DNA of 64,000 bases from NCBI RefSeq assembly GCF_016735615.1, contig NZ_JAERSF010000004.1, forward strand, positions 310,001-374,000, written 5' to 3'. The translations under genes were made by a program, and so were the position numbers. Of the stretch, positions 24,405-32,978 are shown in pieces. The stretch is from Flavobacterium tagetis. GTDB lineage: Bacteria; Bacteroidota; Bacteroidia; Flavobacteriales; Flavobacteriaceae. Each line of letters begins with the position of its first letter. The stretch's first letter is position 1. Under the pieces are notes generated by a model. That model was not told the origin of the DNA and did no database searches. It worked only from the letters and a program-made list of their open reading frames with translations.

Positions 24405-25718
24405 ATGGGAATTTTTAAAATCGAAGGAGGAACTCCTTTAAAAGGAGAAATCACTCCACAAGGAGCAAAGAATGAGGCATTACAAATTTTATGTGCCGTG
24501 CTTCTAACAGGAGAGAAAGTGAAAATTAATAACATTCCTGATATTATAGACATCAATAAATTAATCACTTTGTTGGGGAATTTAGGTGTTAAAATTCAAC
24601 GCAACGAACCAGGTTCGATTACTTTTCAAGCAGATGAAGTTAATGTTGGATATCTAGAAACTGAAGCTTTCAAAAAAGAAGGTGGAGCGCTTCGTGGTTC
24701 TATTATGATTGTTGGTCCGCTTTTGGCTCGTTTTGGGAAAGGATATATTCCAAAACCAGGAGGAGATAAAATTGGTCGCCGTAGATTAGATACACACTTT
24801 GAAGGTTTTATTAACCTTGGAGCAAAATTTAGATACAATAGAGAAGATCACTTTTACGGAGTGGAAACTCCTGAAGAAGGTCTTAAAGGAACAGACATGC
24901 TTCTTGATGAAGCTTCTGTAACTGGAACCGCAAACATTGTAATGGCTGCCGTTTTAGCAAAAGGAACAACTACAGTTTATAACGCTGCTTGTGAGCCATA
25001 CTTACAGCAGTTGTGTAAAATGCTTAACTCTATGGGAGCTAAGATTACAGGAGTTGGTTCTAACTTATTGACTATCGAAGGTGTTGAAAGCCTTGGAGGT
25101 TGCGAGCACAGAATTCTTCCAGATATGATTGAAATTGGTTCTTGGATTGGTCTTGCGGCTATGACAAAAAGCGAAATCACAATCAAAAACGTAAGCTGGG
25201 AAAACTTAGGTTTGATTCCAAATACGTTTAGAAAACTTGGAATTACAGTTGAAAAACGTAATGATGATATTTATATTCCTGCTCATAAAGATGGATATGA
25301 AGTAAAAACTGATATTGACGGTTCTATCTTGACTATTGCCGATGCGCCATGGCCAGGATTTACACCTGACTTGCTAAGTATCGTTTTAGTTGTAGCAACC
25401 CAAGCTAAAGGTGATGTTTTAATTCACCAAAAAATGTTCGAAAGCCGTTTGTTCTTCGTAGATAAACTAATCGATATGGGAGCAAAAATTATGTTATGTG
25501 ATCCGCACAGAGCTGTGGTTATGGGACATAATTTCGAATCTCAATTGAAAGCAACTACAATGTCTTCTCCTGATATTCGTGCAGGAATCTCATTATTGAT
25601 TGCCGCGCTTTCTGCAAAAGGAACCAGCACGATCCAGAATATCGAGCAAATCGACCGTGGATACGAACGTATCGACGAGCGTTTGAGAGCAATCGGCGCA
25701 AAAATCGTGAGAGCGTAA
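24405..25718 (+). CDS. murA: UDP-N-acetylglucosamine 1-carboxyvinyltransferase
   Basis: A 437-residue EPSP-fold enzyme that transfers enolpyruvyl from PEP to UDP-GlcNAc, the first committed step of peptidoglycan synthesis. The ligand-binding segments (GGTPLKGEITPQGAKNEAL at the start, RGSIMIVGPLLARFGKG, then ADAPWPGFTPDLLSI) are intact. In the active-site loop the residue equal to Cys115 of E. coli MurA is Asp121 (PKPGGDKIGRRRL). In Mycobacterium and Chlamydia such a Cys-to-Asp change is known to give fosfomycin resistance. Part of the DUF493-DUF4290-murA cluster. Confidence 0.96.
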   Translation: MGIFKIEGGTPLKGEITPQGAKNEALQILCAVLLTGEKVKINNIPDIIDINKLITLLGNLGVKIQRNEPGSITFQADEVNVGYLETEAFKKEGGALRGSIMIVGPLLARFGKGYIPKPGGDKIGRRRLDTHFEGFINLGAKFRYNREDHFYGVETPEEGLKGTDMLLDEASVTGTANIVMAAVLAKGTTTVYNAACEPYLQQLCKMLNSMGAKITGVGSNLLTIEGVESLGGCEHRILPDMIEIGSWIGLAAMTKSEITIKNVSWENLGLIPNTFRKLGITVEKRNDDIYIPAHKDGYEVKTDIDGSILTIADAPWPGFTPDLLSIVLVVATQAKGDVLIHQKMFESRLFFVDKLIDMGAKIMLCDPHRAVVMGHNFESQLKATTMSSPDIRAGISLLIAALSAKGTSTIQNIEQIDRGYERIDERLRAIGAKIVRA

Positions 25719-25728
25719 ATAAAAGTTA

Positions 25729-25816
25729 GCCACGACACGAGCGAAAGCGAACTGGCGAAGCAATTCACGAATTTTTATTTTCAAAGATTATAAAAAATAA
25801 TTCGTGAATTCGTGGC
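25729..25816. repeat. GCCACG palindrome with a 27-base insertion, copy B
   Basis: Left arm GCCACG (25729-25734), a 27-base insertion (25735-25761), then AATTCACGAA (25762-25771). Right arm TTCGTGAATTCGTGGC (25801-25816) is the exact complement of the left arm without the insertion. The insertion differs from copy A at 3 of 27 positions. Confidence 0.75.
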
Positions 25817-25833
25817 GAAAAAAAATAGTCTAA

Positions 25834-26709
25834 ATGACAAACGAACAAAAAGCTATAAAAGCTACATACTTTAGTATAGCCGGAAACACCTGCTTGGCCC
25901 TTATAAAAGGTCTTGCAGGTTTTTTTGGCAATTCTTATGCCTTGATTGCTGACGCAATTGAATCAACGACAGATATATTTGCGTCATTTTTGGTATTGTT
26001 TGGAATTAAATATTCGAATAAACCAGCTGACGAAAATCACCCGTATGGCCATGGCCGTGCAGAACCTTTAATTACGTTTTTGGTTGTAGGTTTTTTGATT
26101 ACTTCGGCAACTATTATTGGTTACGAAAGTATCGCCAATATTGGCACTTCACACGATTTACCTAAATCTTGGACTTTGTATGTTTTAGGTGCAATTATTA
26201 TCTGGAAAGAATATTCTTTTCGCTTGGTAATGAAACGAAGCAAACAAACCAATAGTACTTCTCTAGCAGCTGATGCTTGGCATCATAGAAGCGATGCTAT
26301 AACTTCTGTAGCTGCTTTTATCGGAATTTCCATTGCTTTGATTATGGGAAAAGGCTACGAGTCTGCAGATGATTGGGCAGCACTTTTTGCCGCTTTTTTT
26401 ATTCTCTATAATAGTTATAAAATTTTCAGACCTGCGCTTGGCGAAATCATGGATGAAAATTTAAATGATGATTTAGTAGAAGAAATTCGTGTTGTTGCTT
26501 TGACAGTTCCAGGTATTCTTGGAACGGAAAAATGTTTTATTCGTAAAGCAGGAATGCGTTATCATGTAGATCTACATGCTATAGTTTCGGCAAAAATTTC
26601 AGTAAAAGAAGGACATGATTTGTCTCATAAACTTCAAGATACTTTAAAAGAACAAATTCCGCAATTAGGAAATGTTTTGATACATATAGAGCCAGATGAT
26701 TATCACTGA
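25834..26709 (+). CDS. Cation diffusion facilitator (CDF) family transporter
   Basis: A 291-residue CDF (CzcD/FieF-like) metal transporter. Membrane helices include ALIKGLAGFFGNSYALIADAIESTTDIFASFLVLFG, carrying a DxxxS/D metal site (ADAIESTTD), and the second site is in SLAADAWHHRSDAITS. The ENHPYGHGR loop between helices is typical. The C-terminal cytosolic domain (about 205-291: GTEKCFIRKAGMRYHVDLHAIV) is the metal-binding regulatory region. It likely exports Zn2+, Fe2+ or Mn2+ in exchange for protons. The exact metal is not readable. Confidence 0.92.
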   Translation: MTNEQKAIKATYFSIAGNTCLALIKGLAGFFGNSYALIADAIESTTDIFASFLVLFGIKYSNKPADENHPYGHGRAEPLITFLVVGFLITSATIIGYESIANIGTSHDLPKSWTLYVLGAIIIWKEYSFRLVMKRSKQTNSTSLAADAWHHRSDAITSVAAFIGISIALIMGKGYESADDWAALFAAFFILYNSYKIFRPALGEIMDENLNDDLVEEIRVVALTVPGILGTEKCFIRKAGMRYHVDLHAIVSAKISVKEGHDLSHKLQDTLKEQIPQLGNVLIHIEPDDYH

Positions 26710-26717
26710 AAGAGGTT

Positions 26718-26952
26718 CTAAGGTTCTGAGATACTAAGATTCTAAGTCTTTTTCCTTGTCGAAGTTTCAAAATTTGACAAAGATTAATTTAAAAATCTGC
26801 TTAATTTACAATCTACTTGAAACCAGATTATAAATTAAGCAGATTTTTTCTTTTTGAAGTTTGAAAATCTTCGCACGAGTTTCGATTTCGCCCAGCTTGA
26901 CAAGAATTAGTATTAAGTGCTTAAAGAAAACTCAGTATCTCAGAACCTTAGC
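26718..26952. repeat. CTAAG/TTCTGAG palindrome with an inner hairpin
   Basis: Outer arms CTAAGGTTCTGAGATACTAAG (starting 26718) and its near-exact complement (26932-26952) flank about 180 bases. Left arm 26718-26747 matches the left arm of the 43133 copy at 29 of 30 positions. The middle carries a strong hairpin at 26791-26848. This 247-base gap between convergent genes holds no ORF. Confidence 0.7.
26791..26848. terminator. Bidirectional terminator between the CDF and DUF5686 genes
   Basis: A 24-bp stem with one mismatch (AAAAATCTGCTTAATTTACA... against its complement) around a 10-base loop, with A and T runs. It lies between convergent genes and could stop both. Confidence 0.8.
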
Positions 26953-26956
26953 ATCT

Positions 26957-29446
26957 TTAATCCAATGCATTTAAGATTTTCAATCCAAAAACAACACCAT
27001 TTTGCTGAATACCGCCTTGATAAGAATGCACATAATCGATTCGGAATAATTTGAATTTTCCAAAACCTAGATTATCTAAACCAATAGTAAATTCAGAATA
27101 TGGTTTTCGGTCGGGAATTGCTAAAGCGTGAAAACCAACATTCATAGTTGATTTCAAAAGATTTAACAGCGGAATTTTATTCATGATAAAACCAGTGTCA
27201 TTGTATTCGGTATGCATTTCAAAATAACTATCGTTTGTGCTGTTAGAATAATAAGGCATCATATTAAAAACATTCAAATAGCGATCACTTGTTCCAATAT
27301 GAGTTTGGTTTCCGTTAAAATGCCTGTAATCTATAAACGAAATATTTTCGGCATTAAAGAATTTTCCGCCTCTAAAATTGGTTCCTAAAAGACCTTTATT
27401 TCCAAGCGATAAATCATATTGAACCGAAGCGCCAATTCTTTCATACTCATATTTTTTTTCGCTTGCCGCGAAAGCTTTTTCAAAAGCCAAATACACCGTA
27501 GGATATTTATCGTTTTTAAAATTAAATCTTCCGTCAGGTCTAGAAATATATTTATTGCCAAAGTTGATTCTTGTTGTTACAAGAGCTTTAAATAAATGAT
27601 GCTGATTGAAAGCTGGAGTTGTAAAATCATCAGGGGCCAAAGGATTATTAGAAGAATAAACATCATCTTTTTTGAAGAAAGAATAATCAGTTGTATTGAA
27701 AAGCGGTTTGCGCTGTTCGTAGCCAATTTTTCCAGTAAGATTTATTCCATTTGCAATATCTTGTCCGTAATTGATTTCTGCAAATTCCAAGTTGTATAGC
27801 TTCATGTAGTTATCTTTAAAAAATAAGGAACTGATAGAGTTGACAAACTTGCTAATTGGTTCAGCACTATTAAATTGAGTTGTTTTTACACCTCCCGAAC
27901 CCCATATTGTGGCATAATTAATAGTGTTGAAACGATGGCTAAATTCACCAATAGCACGAAAACGTTCATCAGAAAAGCCATAGTTAAAAGTGGTGCTTAT
28001 TGAAGTGTTTGTTCCTTTTTCTTCATCCCATTTTCTAAAAGAAAAACCAGAATCTAGATTAAAACCCTGAACGGTATTAAAACTCAAAGAAGCAATTTTC
28101 AACAGACCTTTATAATCAAAAGAATATTTCTTAAAAGTGTTTTTATAATCATAGCCCATTAAAATATCCCAAATCTTAAACTTGTTGTTTTTGGCGTCAA
28201 TAGAATCGGCGTATTTTTTTGATTTTCGAATAGTCTGAAGGCTATCTTTCTTGGCATAATCTGAACTTTCTTCAATCGTTAAAGGAATTGGACGAATTTC
28301 ATTCCAGAAAGCATCATCTTTTTTGTTGGCATTTAGTTCAAAAGCAACAATTTCATTTCCGAAAGTTTTCTTTTCAAATGATGCTGGAAATTCATAGTTA
28401 GAATAAACATAGTTGAAATTTCCAGAAAACTTCACGCCAAAAATTCCTGCATTAAAAGAAAGCGTCTGAGCATTCTTAGACCAAATTTTATTTTTGGTAT
28501 TGTAGCTAAAACTCTGTTTTAAAGTCATGATTTCTGTGAACTCATTTTTCATTCTATACCCTTTAATATCTAAATCAATGGCATAAATCGCAAAACTATC
28601 ATCTACAATATAAATGTAACCTTCAAAAACGGGTTCTTTATCTCGTTTAGGAATAACCTTGATTTTGTTTATCTGCTGATTATTATCATCATAAAAAGTG
28701 CTTTCCAATTTGTATTTGTAATAATTGAAAGCATTGTCGGCAATAGGAGAGATGAGTTTTACATCAAAATCTAAAGTGTTATCATAAAAATCATAAGTCG
28801 ATAGGGCGGCCGTGTTATAGCTATAACCACGGTTGTTTCCAGAAATTTTTGAAGCAATGATTTTCTCTTTTAGTTTATCTGGTTTTTCAAAAGTAACTTT
28901 AGAAATAGTTTCAGATAAGTACAAAATTCCCGTTCCTGTAGAATCTAGATTAGATGCCATATCTTCGCCCAAATCTACTTTTTTACCCAAGATTTTTTTA
29001 GGAAGATCTTTAACTTTAAACATTCCTTTCGAATAAAAATCGGCTGTATATCTACCGGTTTTATCTGAGTTTTCTTTTTTATGTGCTATTGCACTTTTTA
29101 TAATAGCATTAGCAGGATTATTTTTAGGGTCAATAATCACTTCGTTTAATGCAAAACTTTCTTCCTGAAGGCTAACATCGACATTGACCATTCTTGTTGC
29201 AGCAAGAACCGTTATTTTTTTCGTTTTATAACCTAAATATTGGAAAGTGATGATGTTTCCTCCAATTTCTTTTACATTCAGCTGATATTTTCCCTGTTCA
29301 TTTGTCGTGGTTCCAGCATACGTGTTTTCTTCAAAAACAGATACAAAAGGAAGCGGATTTCCTTTGTCGTCTGTTACAGTACCTCTGATTTGACCAAAAT
29401 TAGAAAGCGAAAAAAATAAAAAGGCAAGTAAAGTATAGTTTCTCAT
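26957..29446 (-). CDS. DUF5686 and carboxypeptidase-like domain outer-membrane protein
   Basis: An 829-residue protein with a signal peptide (MRNYTLLAFLFFSLSNFGQ) and an N-terminal carboxypeptidase-regulatory-like sandwich (about 20-105: IRGTVTDDKGNPLPFVSVFEENTYAGTTTNEQGKYQL). The rest is the DUF5686 region, rich in beta strands and probably an outer-membrane barrel (ending VFGLKILNALD). The family is common in Bacteroidota; its role is unknown. No plug domain is present, so it is not a TonB receptor. It is a single gene, convergent with the CDF transporter. Confidence 0.9.
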   Translation of the reverse strand: MRNYTLLAFLFFSLSNFGQIRGTVTDDKGNPLPFVSVFEENTYAGTTTNEQGKYQLNVKEIGGNIITFQYLGYKTKKITVLAATRMVNVDVSLQEESFALNEVIIDPKNNPANAIIKSAIAHKKENSDKTGRYTADFYSKGMFKVKDLPKKILGKKVDLGEDMASNLDSTGTGILYLSETISKVTFEKPDKLKEKIIASKISGNNRGYSYNTAALSTYDFYDNTLDFDVKLISPIADNAFNYYKYKLESTFYDDNNQQINKIKVIPKRDKEPVFEGYIYIVDDSFAIYAIDLDIKGYRMKNEFTEIMTLKQSFSYNTKNKIWSKNAQTLSFNAGIFGVKFSGNFNYVYSNYEFPASFEKKTFGNEIVAFELNANKKDDAFWNEIRPIPLTIEESSDYAKKDSLQTIRKSKKYADSIDAKNNKFKIWDILMGYDYKNTFKKYSFDYKGLLKIASLSFNTVQGFNLDSGFSFRKWDEEKGTNTSISTTFNYGFSDERFRAIGEFSHRFNTINYATIWGSGGVKTTQFNSAEPISKFVNSISSLFFKDNYMKLYNLEFAEINYGQDIANGINLTGKIGYEQRKPLFNTTDYSFFKKDDVYSSNNPLAPDDFTTPAFNQHHLFKALVTTRINFGNKYISRPDGRFNFKNDKYPTVYLAFEKAFAASEKKYEYERIGASVQYDLSLGNKGLLGTNFRGGKFFNAENISFIDYRHFNGNQTHIGTSDRYLNVFNMMPYYSNSTNDSYFEMHTEYNDTGFIMNKIPLLNLLKSTMNVGFHALAIPDRKPYSEFTIGLDNLGFGKFKLFRIDYVHSYQGGIQQNGVVFGLKILNALD

Positions 29447-29528
29447 ACAGGTTTTGGTTGTCTTACAAAAATATAATAAGTTAAATCTGAGCTTATTAAT
29501 AATTTGTTAAATTGAATGAGAAGTATTA

Positions 29529-29565
29529 TCATTCTGAGTGAACTTAAAGTCTTCACTCAGAATGA
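29529..29565 (-). terminator. Hairpin downstream of aroQ
   Basis: A perfect 14-bp stem TCATTCTGAGTGAA/TTCACTCAGAATGA with a 9-base loop, but no U-run on the minus strand. It could be a weak terminator or a REP-type element; the CATTCTGAG core resembles a repeat common in this phylum. Confidence 0.5.
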
Positions 29566-29572
29566 CATTATG

Positions 29573-29986
29573 CTATAAAAAGGATTGAATAGCCAATTCG
29601 TAACTTTTTAGTCCAAAGCCTAAAATAACACCTTTTGCATTTCCAGATAAATATGATTGATGTCTAAAGCTTTCGCGCGCATAAGTATTTGAAATATGAA
29701 CCTCAATTACAGGCGTAGTAACCGCTTTCATGGCGTCACCCAAACCTATAGAAGTGTGCGTATAAGCGCCAGCATTCAGAATAATTCCATCAAATGAAAA
29801 ACCAACTTCCTGAATTTTGCCAATCAGTTCGCCTTCAATATTACTTTGATAATAAGAAAGTTCAATATTTGGAAATTTTTGTTTCAACGTTTCAAAATAA
29901 TCTTCAAAAGTTTGGCTTCCATAAACTTCAGGTTCACGTTTTCCTAAAAGATTCAAGTTTGGTCCGTTGATAATGCAGATTTTCAT
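29573..29986 (-). CDS. aroQ: Type II 3-dehydroquinate dehydratase
   Basis: A 137-residue type II dehydroquinase of the shikimate pathway (3-dehydroquinate to 3-dehydroshikimate). Key residues are in place: NGPNLNLLGKREPEVYG (Arg and the catalytic Tyr), NAGAYTHTS, EVHISN (catalytic His and substrate Asn/Ser), and ARESFR. It has normal family length (dodecamer-forming). The gene lies between an outer-membrane barrel cluster and DUF5686. Confidence 0.97.
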   Translation of the reverse strand: MKICIINGPNLNLLGKREPEVYGSQTFEDYFETLKQKFPNIELSYYQSNIEGELIGKIQEVGFSFDGIILNAGAYTHTSIGLGDAMKAVTTPVIEVHISNTYARESFRHQSYLSGNAKGVILGFGLKSYELAIQSFL

Positions 29987-30068
29987 AAAAGTAATTTCGT
30001 TTTAATTAAGGAATGTAAATGCATTTTATATTTCACAAATGGCATTTCACACATAAGTGTAAAAATAA

Positions 30069-30099
30069 AAAAACCGCACTAATAAATAGAGCGGTTTTT
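30069..30099 (-). terminator. Terminator after the minus-strand barrel gene
   Basis: Stem AAAAACCGC/GCGGTTTTT with a 13-base loop and a U-run on the minus strand, 22 bases after the stop at 30121. Confidence 0.85.
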
Positions 30100-30120
30100 G
30101 TAAAAGTATGTGATATTCTT

Positions 30121-30681
30121 TTAGAACATGTATCCAGCTGAAAGTTGGAATACAGAGTTTTTAAAATCAGCATGTTCTGAAATTTCTGTCAAACCTATTC
30201 CGTAGCGAGCTTGAACAAAAAGACCTCTAACAACTTTTAATCCTAAACCAGCATTTAGAGAAAAGTCAAATGTTTTTGGATCTGCCACATCAAATTCTTT
30301 TTTATTGCTAACAAGGAATGATGCCTGTGGACCAAGTTCTAAGCTTAAAGATTTAGTCATATAGATTTTTGCCATTACAGGAATAGCAATATATCCCATT
30401 TCATTTTTAAATTCTGAAATTGCATTTTTATAAGTAGCTCCTTGAGTAGAATATAAAAGCTCTGGCTGAATTGAGAATTTTTCTAATAATTTAACTTCTG
30501 CTACAAGACCTGCGTGGTAACTTGTGATACCTTCTTTGTCAACAGAAATTCCATCAAAGTCAGAACCACCTGTTTGGTTAGCAAAGTTAACCCCTGCTTT
30601 AACACCGATTTGTACAAATTGTGCGTTTACTGCCGCTGATGTTGCAATGAACATTACAGCCGCTAAAAGTATTTTCTTCAT
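30121..30681 (-). CDS. Outer-membrane beta-barrel protein, PorT-like family
   Basis: A 186-residue barrel protein with signal peptide (MKKILLAAVMFIATSAAVNAQ). The pattern QIGVKAGVNFANQTGG, FSIQPELLYSTQGATY, SLELGPQASFLVS, FSLNAGLGLKVVRG and the aromatic ending LSAGYMF is typical of 8-strand porin-family (OMP_b-brl_2/PorT) barrels. It is closely related to the protein at 31683-32264 in the same cluster. The function of these small barrels is unknown. It is divergent from the other three barrel genes. Confidence 0.88.
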   Translation of the reverse strand: MKKILLAAVMFIATSAAVNAQFVQIGVKAGVNFANQTGGSDFDGISVDKEGITSYHAGLVAEVKLLEKFSIQPELLYSTQGATYKNAISEFKNEMGYIAIPVMAKIYMTKSLSLELGPQASFLVSNKKEFDVADPKTFDFSLNAGLGLKVVRGLFVQARYGIGLTEISEHADFKNSVFQLSAGYMF

Positions 30682-30971
30682 AAAAAGGTTTTTAAAAATT
30701 GGTATTTTAAAATGTTATTTAAAGTTCAAAACTACATATTTAGGATTTTATTGCATTATAATTTGGATTAAATAATTACTAAAATTCCCACTCAAATTGC
30801 TTTTTGTTGTTTCGAAAATGCCTTTTTTTCTTTTAAATATTTGATTTTCAATTGCTCTTTGTCGAGTTTGTTTTTGCCTTATTTTAATGCTTTTTAAACT
30901 TATTGCGGAGTATTTTTTGTAAGTCTAATCTTGGTTTTGTTAAATATTAATCAAATAATATTTTAAAAATT

Positions 30972-31478
30972 ATGAAAAAAATTGTTTTAGCTGCTATTGC
31001 AGTATTGACTTTCGGATGGGCAAATGCTCAGGAACAAACAGCAAAAGGAAAGTGGTTAATTGAGGCGAATACTGGTTTTGGTGCTGGTGTTGGAAGTACT
31101 AGTTTTGGTTTAGCATCATCTGATGGTGAAACTCAATGGAACATTGGTGCAGAAGGAGGATATTTTGTAGCTGATGATCTAGCAGTAAAAGTTGGTTTAG
31201 GTTATGGAGATTCGGGACATGACGACAGTACTTTTGCTTACAAAATCGGAGCAAAATATTACATTGCTAATAAATTTCCTGTTGAAGCTTCTTATAATGG
31301 TGTAAGTTACAAAGGGGCTGATGAAAATCCTTCTTATTTAGGTTTACAAGGAGGTTATGCATGGTTTATTGGAAAAAATGTTTCTGTTGAACCAGGAGTG
31401 CGTTATAATATCTCATTAAATGATGATTATTATAAGAGTGTTTTCCAATTAAATATCGGTTTCGCATTACACTTCTAA
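30972..31478 (+). CDS. Outer-membrane beta-barrel protein (OmpW/porin-like)
   Basis: A 168-residue barrel with signal peptide MKKIVLAAIAVLTFGWANAQ. It has alternating strands (GKWLIEANTGFGAG, TQWNIGAEGGYFVADDLAVKVGLGYG, PVEASYNGVSYKG) and the aromatic terminus LNIGFALHF required for outer-membrane insertion. It differs from the neighbouring PorT-like barrels in sequence. Upstream 290 bases contain only promoter-like AT-rich sequence. Function unknown. Confidence 0.85.
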   Translation: MKKIVLAAIAVLTFGWANAQEQTAKGKWLIEANTGFGAGVGSTSFGLASSDGETQWNIGAEGGYFVADDLAVKVGLGYGDSGHDDSTFAYKIGAKYYIANKFPVEASYNGVSYKGADENPSYLGLQGGYAWFIGKNVSVEPGVRYNISLNDDYYKSVFQLNIGFALHF

Positions 31479-31506
31479 AATATTTAGTTAATGGTGTTTT
31501 TTTGAG

Positions 31507-31541
31507 AGTCTTTCCAGATATGGAAAGACTTTTGTTTTTTA
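31507..31541 (+). terminator. Terminator after the first plus-strand barrel gene
   Basis: Stem AGTCTTTCC/GGAAAGACT with a 6-base loop followed by TTTTGTTTTTT. Confidence 0.85.
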
Positions 31542-31644
31542 CTTAATTTTAAATTTTCAGCTAATTCATGTTTTTTTAACAATGAGTACGTTAGTTACTA
31601 TTTTATTTGTTAAATTCCTAATATACATTTATGAAGAATATTTT

Positions 31645-31652
31645 TATATTTG
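31645..31652 (+). promoter_or_regulatory. -7 box of the 31683 barrel gene
   Basis: TATATTTG, a perfect TAnnTTTG element, 30 bases before the ATG. The next barrel gene has a matching TTTTTATATTTT stretch in the same position. Confidence 0.5.
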
Positions 31653-31682
31653 ACTCATTAATTTAACCCAAAACAAATTAGA

Positions 31683-32264
31683 ATGAAAAAAATTATTTTA
31701 TCTGCCATTGCAATTATGGCTTTTGCATTTACAAATGCACAGTCAACAAGATTTGGAGTAAAAGGAGGTCTTAATATTTCAAGTATTGTTGGAGGAGACG
31801 TAGATAATACTAAATCATTAGTAGGATTTCATGTAGGTGGTTTAGCCGAAATCCATGTTGTTGAAAAGTTTTTTATTCAGCCAGAGCTTTTATTCTCTGC
31901 TCAAGGAGCTAAATTTGATGGACCTTTTGGAACTGATGGAGACTTAAAATTGAATTATTTAAACATTCCAGTATTAGCAAAATATTACATTGTTGACAAG
32001 AAATTTAGTGTAGAAGCTGGTCCACAACTTGGTATTTTACTATCTGCTAAAGCAGATGGAGAAGACTTTAAAGATTATACAAGATCAACAGATTTAGGGT
32101 TTAATTTAGGAGCTGGTTATGATTTTACTGAAAATTTCTTTGTAGGTCTTCGTTATACTATTGGTTTGTCTCCTATTTCTGACAAGGATGTTGATAATTC
32201 AGATGACTATTATGACAGTGCTAAAAATGGTAATTTCCAGATTTCTTTAGGATATAAGTTCTAA
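31683..32264 (+). CDS. Outer-membrane beta-barrel protein, PorT-like family
   Basis: A 193-residue barrel, signal peptide MKKIILSAIAIMAFAFTNAQ. Segments RFGVKGGLNISSIVGG, FFIQPELLFSAQGAKF and SVEAGPQLGILLSAK closely follow the minus-strand paralogue at 30121, and the protein ends ISLGYKF. A TATATTTG -7 box is at 31645-31652; its flanking sequence resembles the leader of the next barrel gene, suggesting duplication. Function unknown. Confidence 0.88.
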   Translation: MKKIILSAIAIMAFAFTNAQSTRFGVKGGLNISSIVGGDVDNTKSLVGFHVGGLAEIHVVEKFFIQPELLFSAQGAKFDGPFGTDGDLKLNYLNIPVLAKYYIVDKKFSVEAGPQLGILLSAKADGEDFKDYTRSTDLGFNLGAGYDFTENFFVGLRYTIGLSPISDKDVDNSDDYYDSAKNGNFQISLGYKF

Positions 32265-32293
32265 TTTATAAATCCATTTTTATAAATATTTCC

Positions 32294-32325
32294 AAAAAGC
32301 CTTTCCATTGTGAAAGGCTTTTTAT
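32294..32325 (+). terminator. Terminator after the second plus-strand barrel gene
   Basis: Stem AAAAAGCCTTTC/GAAAGGCTTTTT with a 6-base loop, with T-rich tail. Confidence 0.88.
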
Positions 32326-32408
32326 TTATAGATTTTTGTCACAAAATAAAGACTATTCTATGTAAGTATATTTTTATATTTTCGCGACAAATTTAATCCA
32401 GAATAAAA

Positions 32409-32903
32409 ATGAAAAGAATTCTTTTATCTTTGTTTGCATGTATGGTATTTGCATTTGTGAATGCTCAAGACAACCATTTTAAAGTAGGAGCTCACGTTGG
32501 TCTTCCAATTGGTAAATCTTATGATTTATTCGATATGAATTTAGGCATCGATGTCGCTTATCTTTGGAGTATTAACGATAAATTTAGCGCGGGAGTAACA
32601 AGTGGCTACACAATGTATACGAGTAAAACATATATAGGGCAATTTGGAAGAATGCAAAGAACTACAAATCAGAATTTTGTGCCAGTAGCGGGAACAGCGC
32701 AATATTCATTGTCAGAGAATTGGTTTCTTGGTGCAGATTTAGGATTTGCTATTAATGTTTATGGAGATCTGGATCGAGGCGTTTTATATCAGCCAAAGTT
32801 TGGTTATCAAACAAAAAAGATTGAATTGTTTGCGGCTTATAAAGGAATTGCAGATGAATATACAGTTTCTTCTTTAAATCTAGGATTTAATTACAAGTTT
32901 TAA
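32409..32903 (+). CDS. Outer-membrane beta-barrel protein
   Basis: A 164-residue small barrel with signal peptide MKRILLSLFACMVFAFVNAQ and strands such as FKVGAHVGLPIGKSYDL, FSAGVTSGYTMYTSK and WFLGADLGFAINVYG, closing with the aromatic LNLGFNYKF. It is the fourth small barrel of this cluster and is only distantly similar to the PorT-like pair. No function can be assigned. XerD follows after a terminator. Confidence 0.85.
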   Translation: MKRILLSLFACMVFAFVNAQDNHFKVGAHVGLPIGKSYDLFDMNLGIDVAYLWSINDKFSAGVTSGYTMYTSKTYIGQFGRMQRTTNQNFVPVAGTAQYSLSENWFLGADLGFAINVYGDLDRGVLYQPKFGYQTKKIELFAAYKGIADEYTVSSLNLGFNYKF

Positions 32904-32921
32904 ATTTCTTATGTAGCTTAT

Positions 32922-32950
32922 AACCTTCCTCAAATTTGGAAGGTTTTTTT
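32922..32950 (+). terminator. Terminator after the last barrel gene
   Basis: Stem AACCTTCC/GGAAGGTT with an 8-base loop followed by a T-run. Confidence 0.85.
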
Positions 32951-32978
32951 ATGCCAAAAAATCACTTACTTTGTAGAT

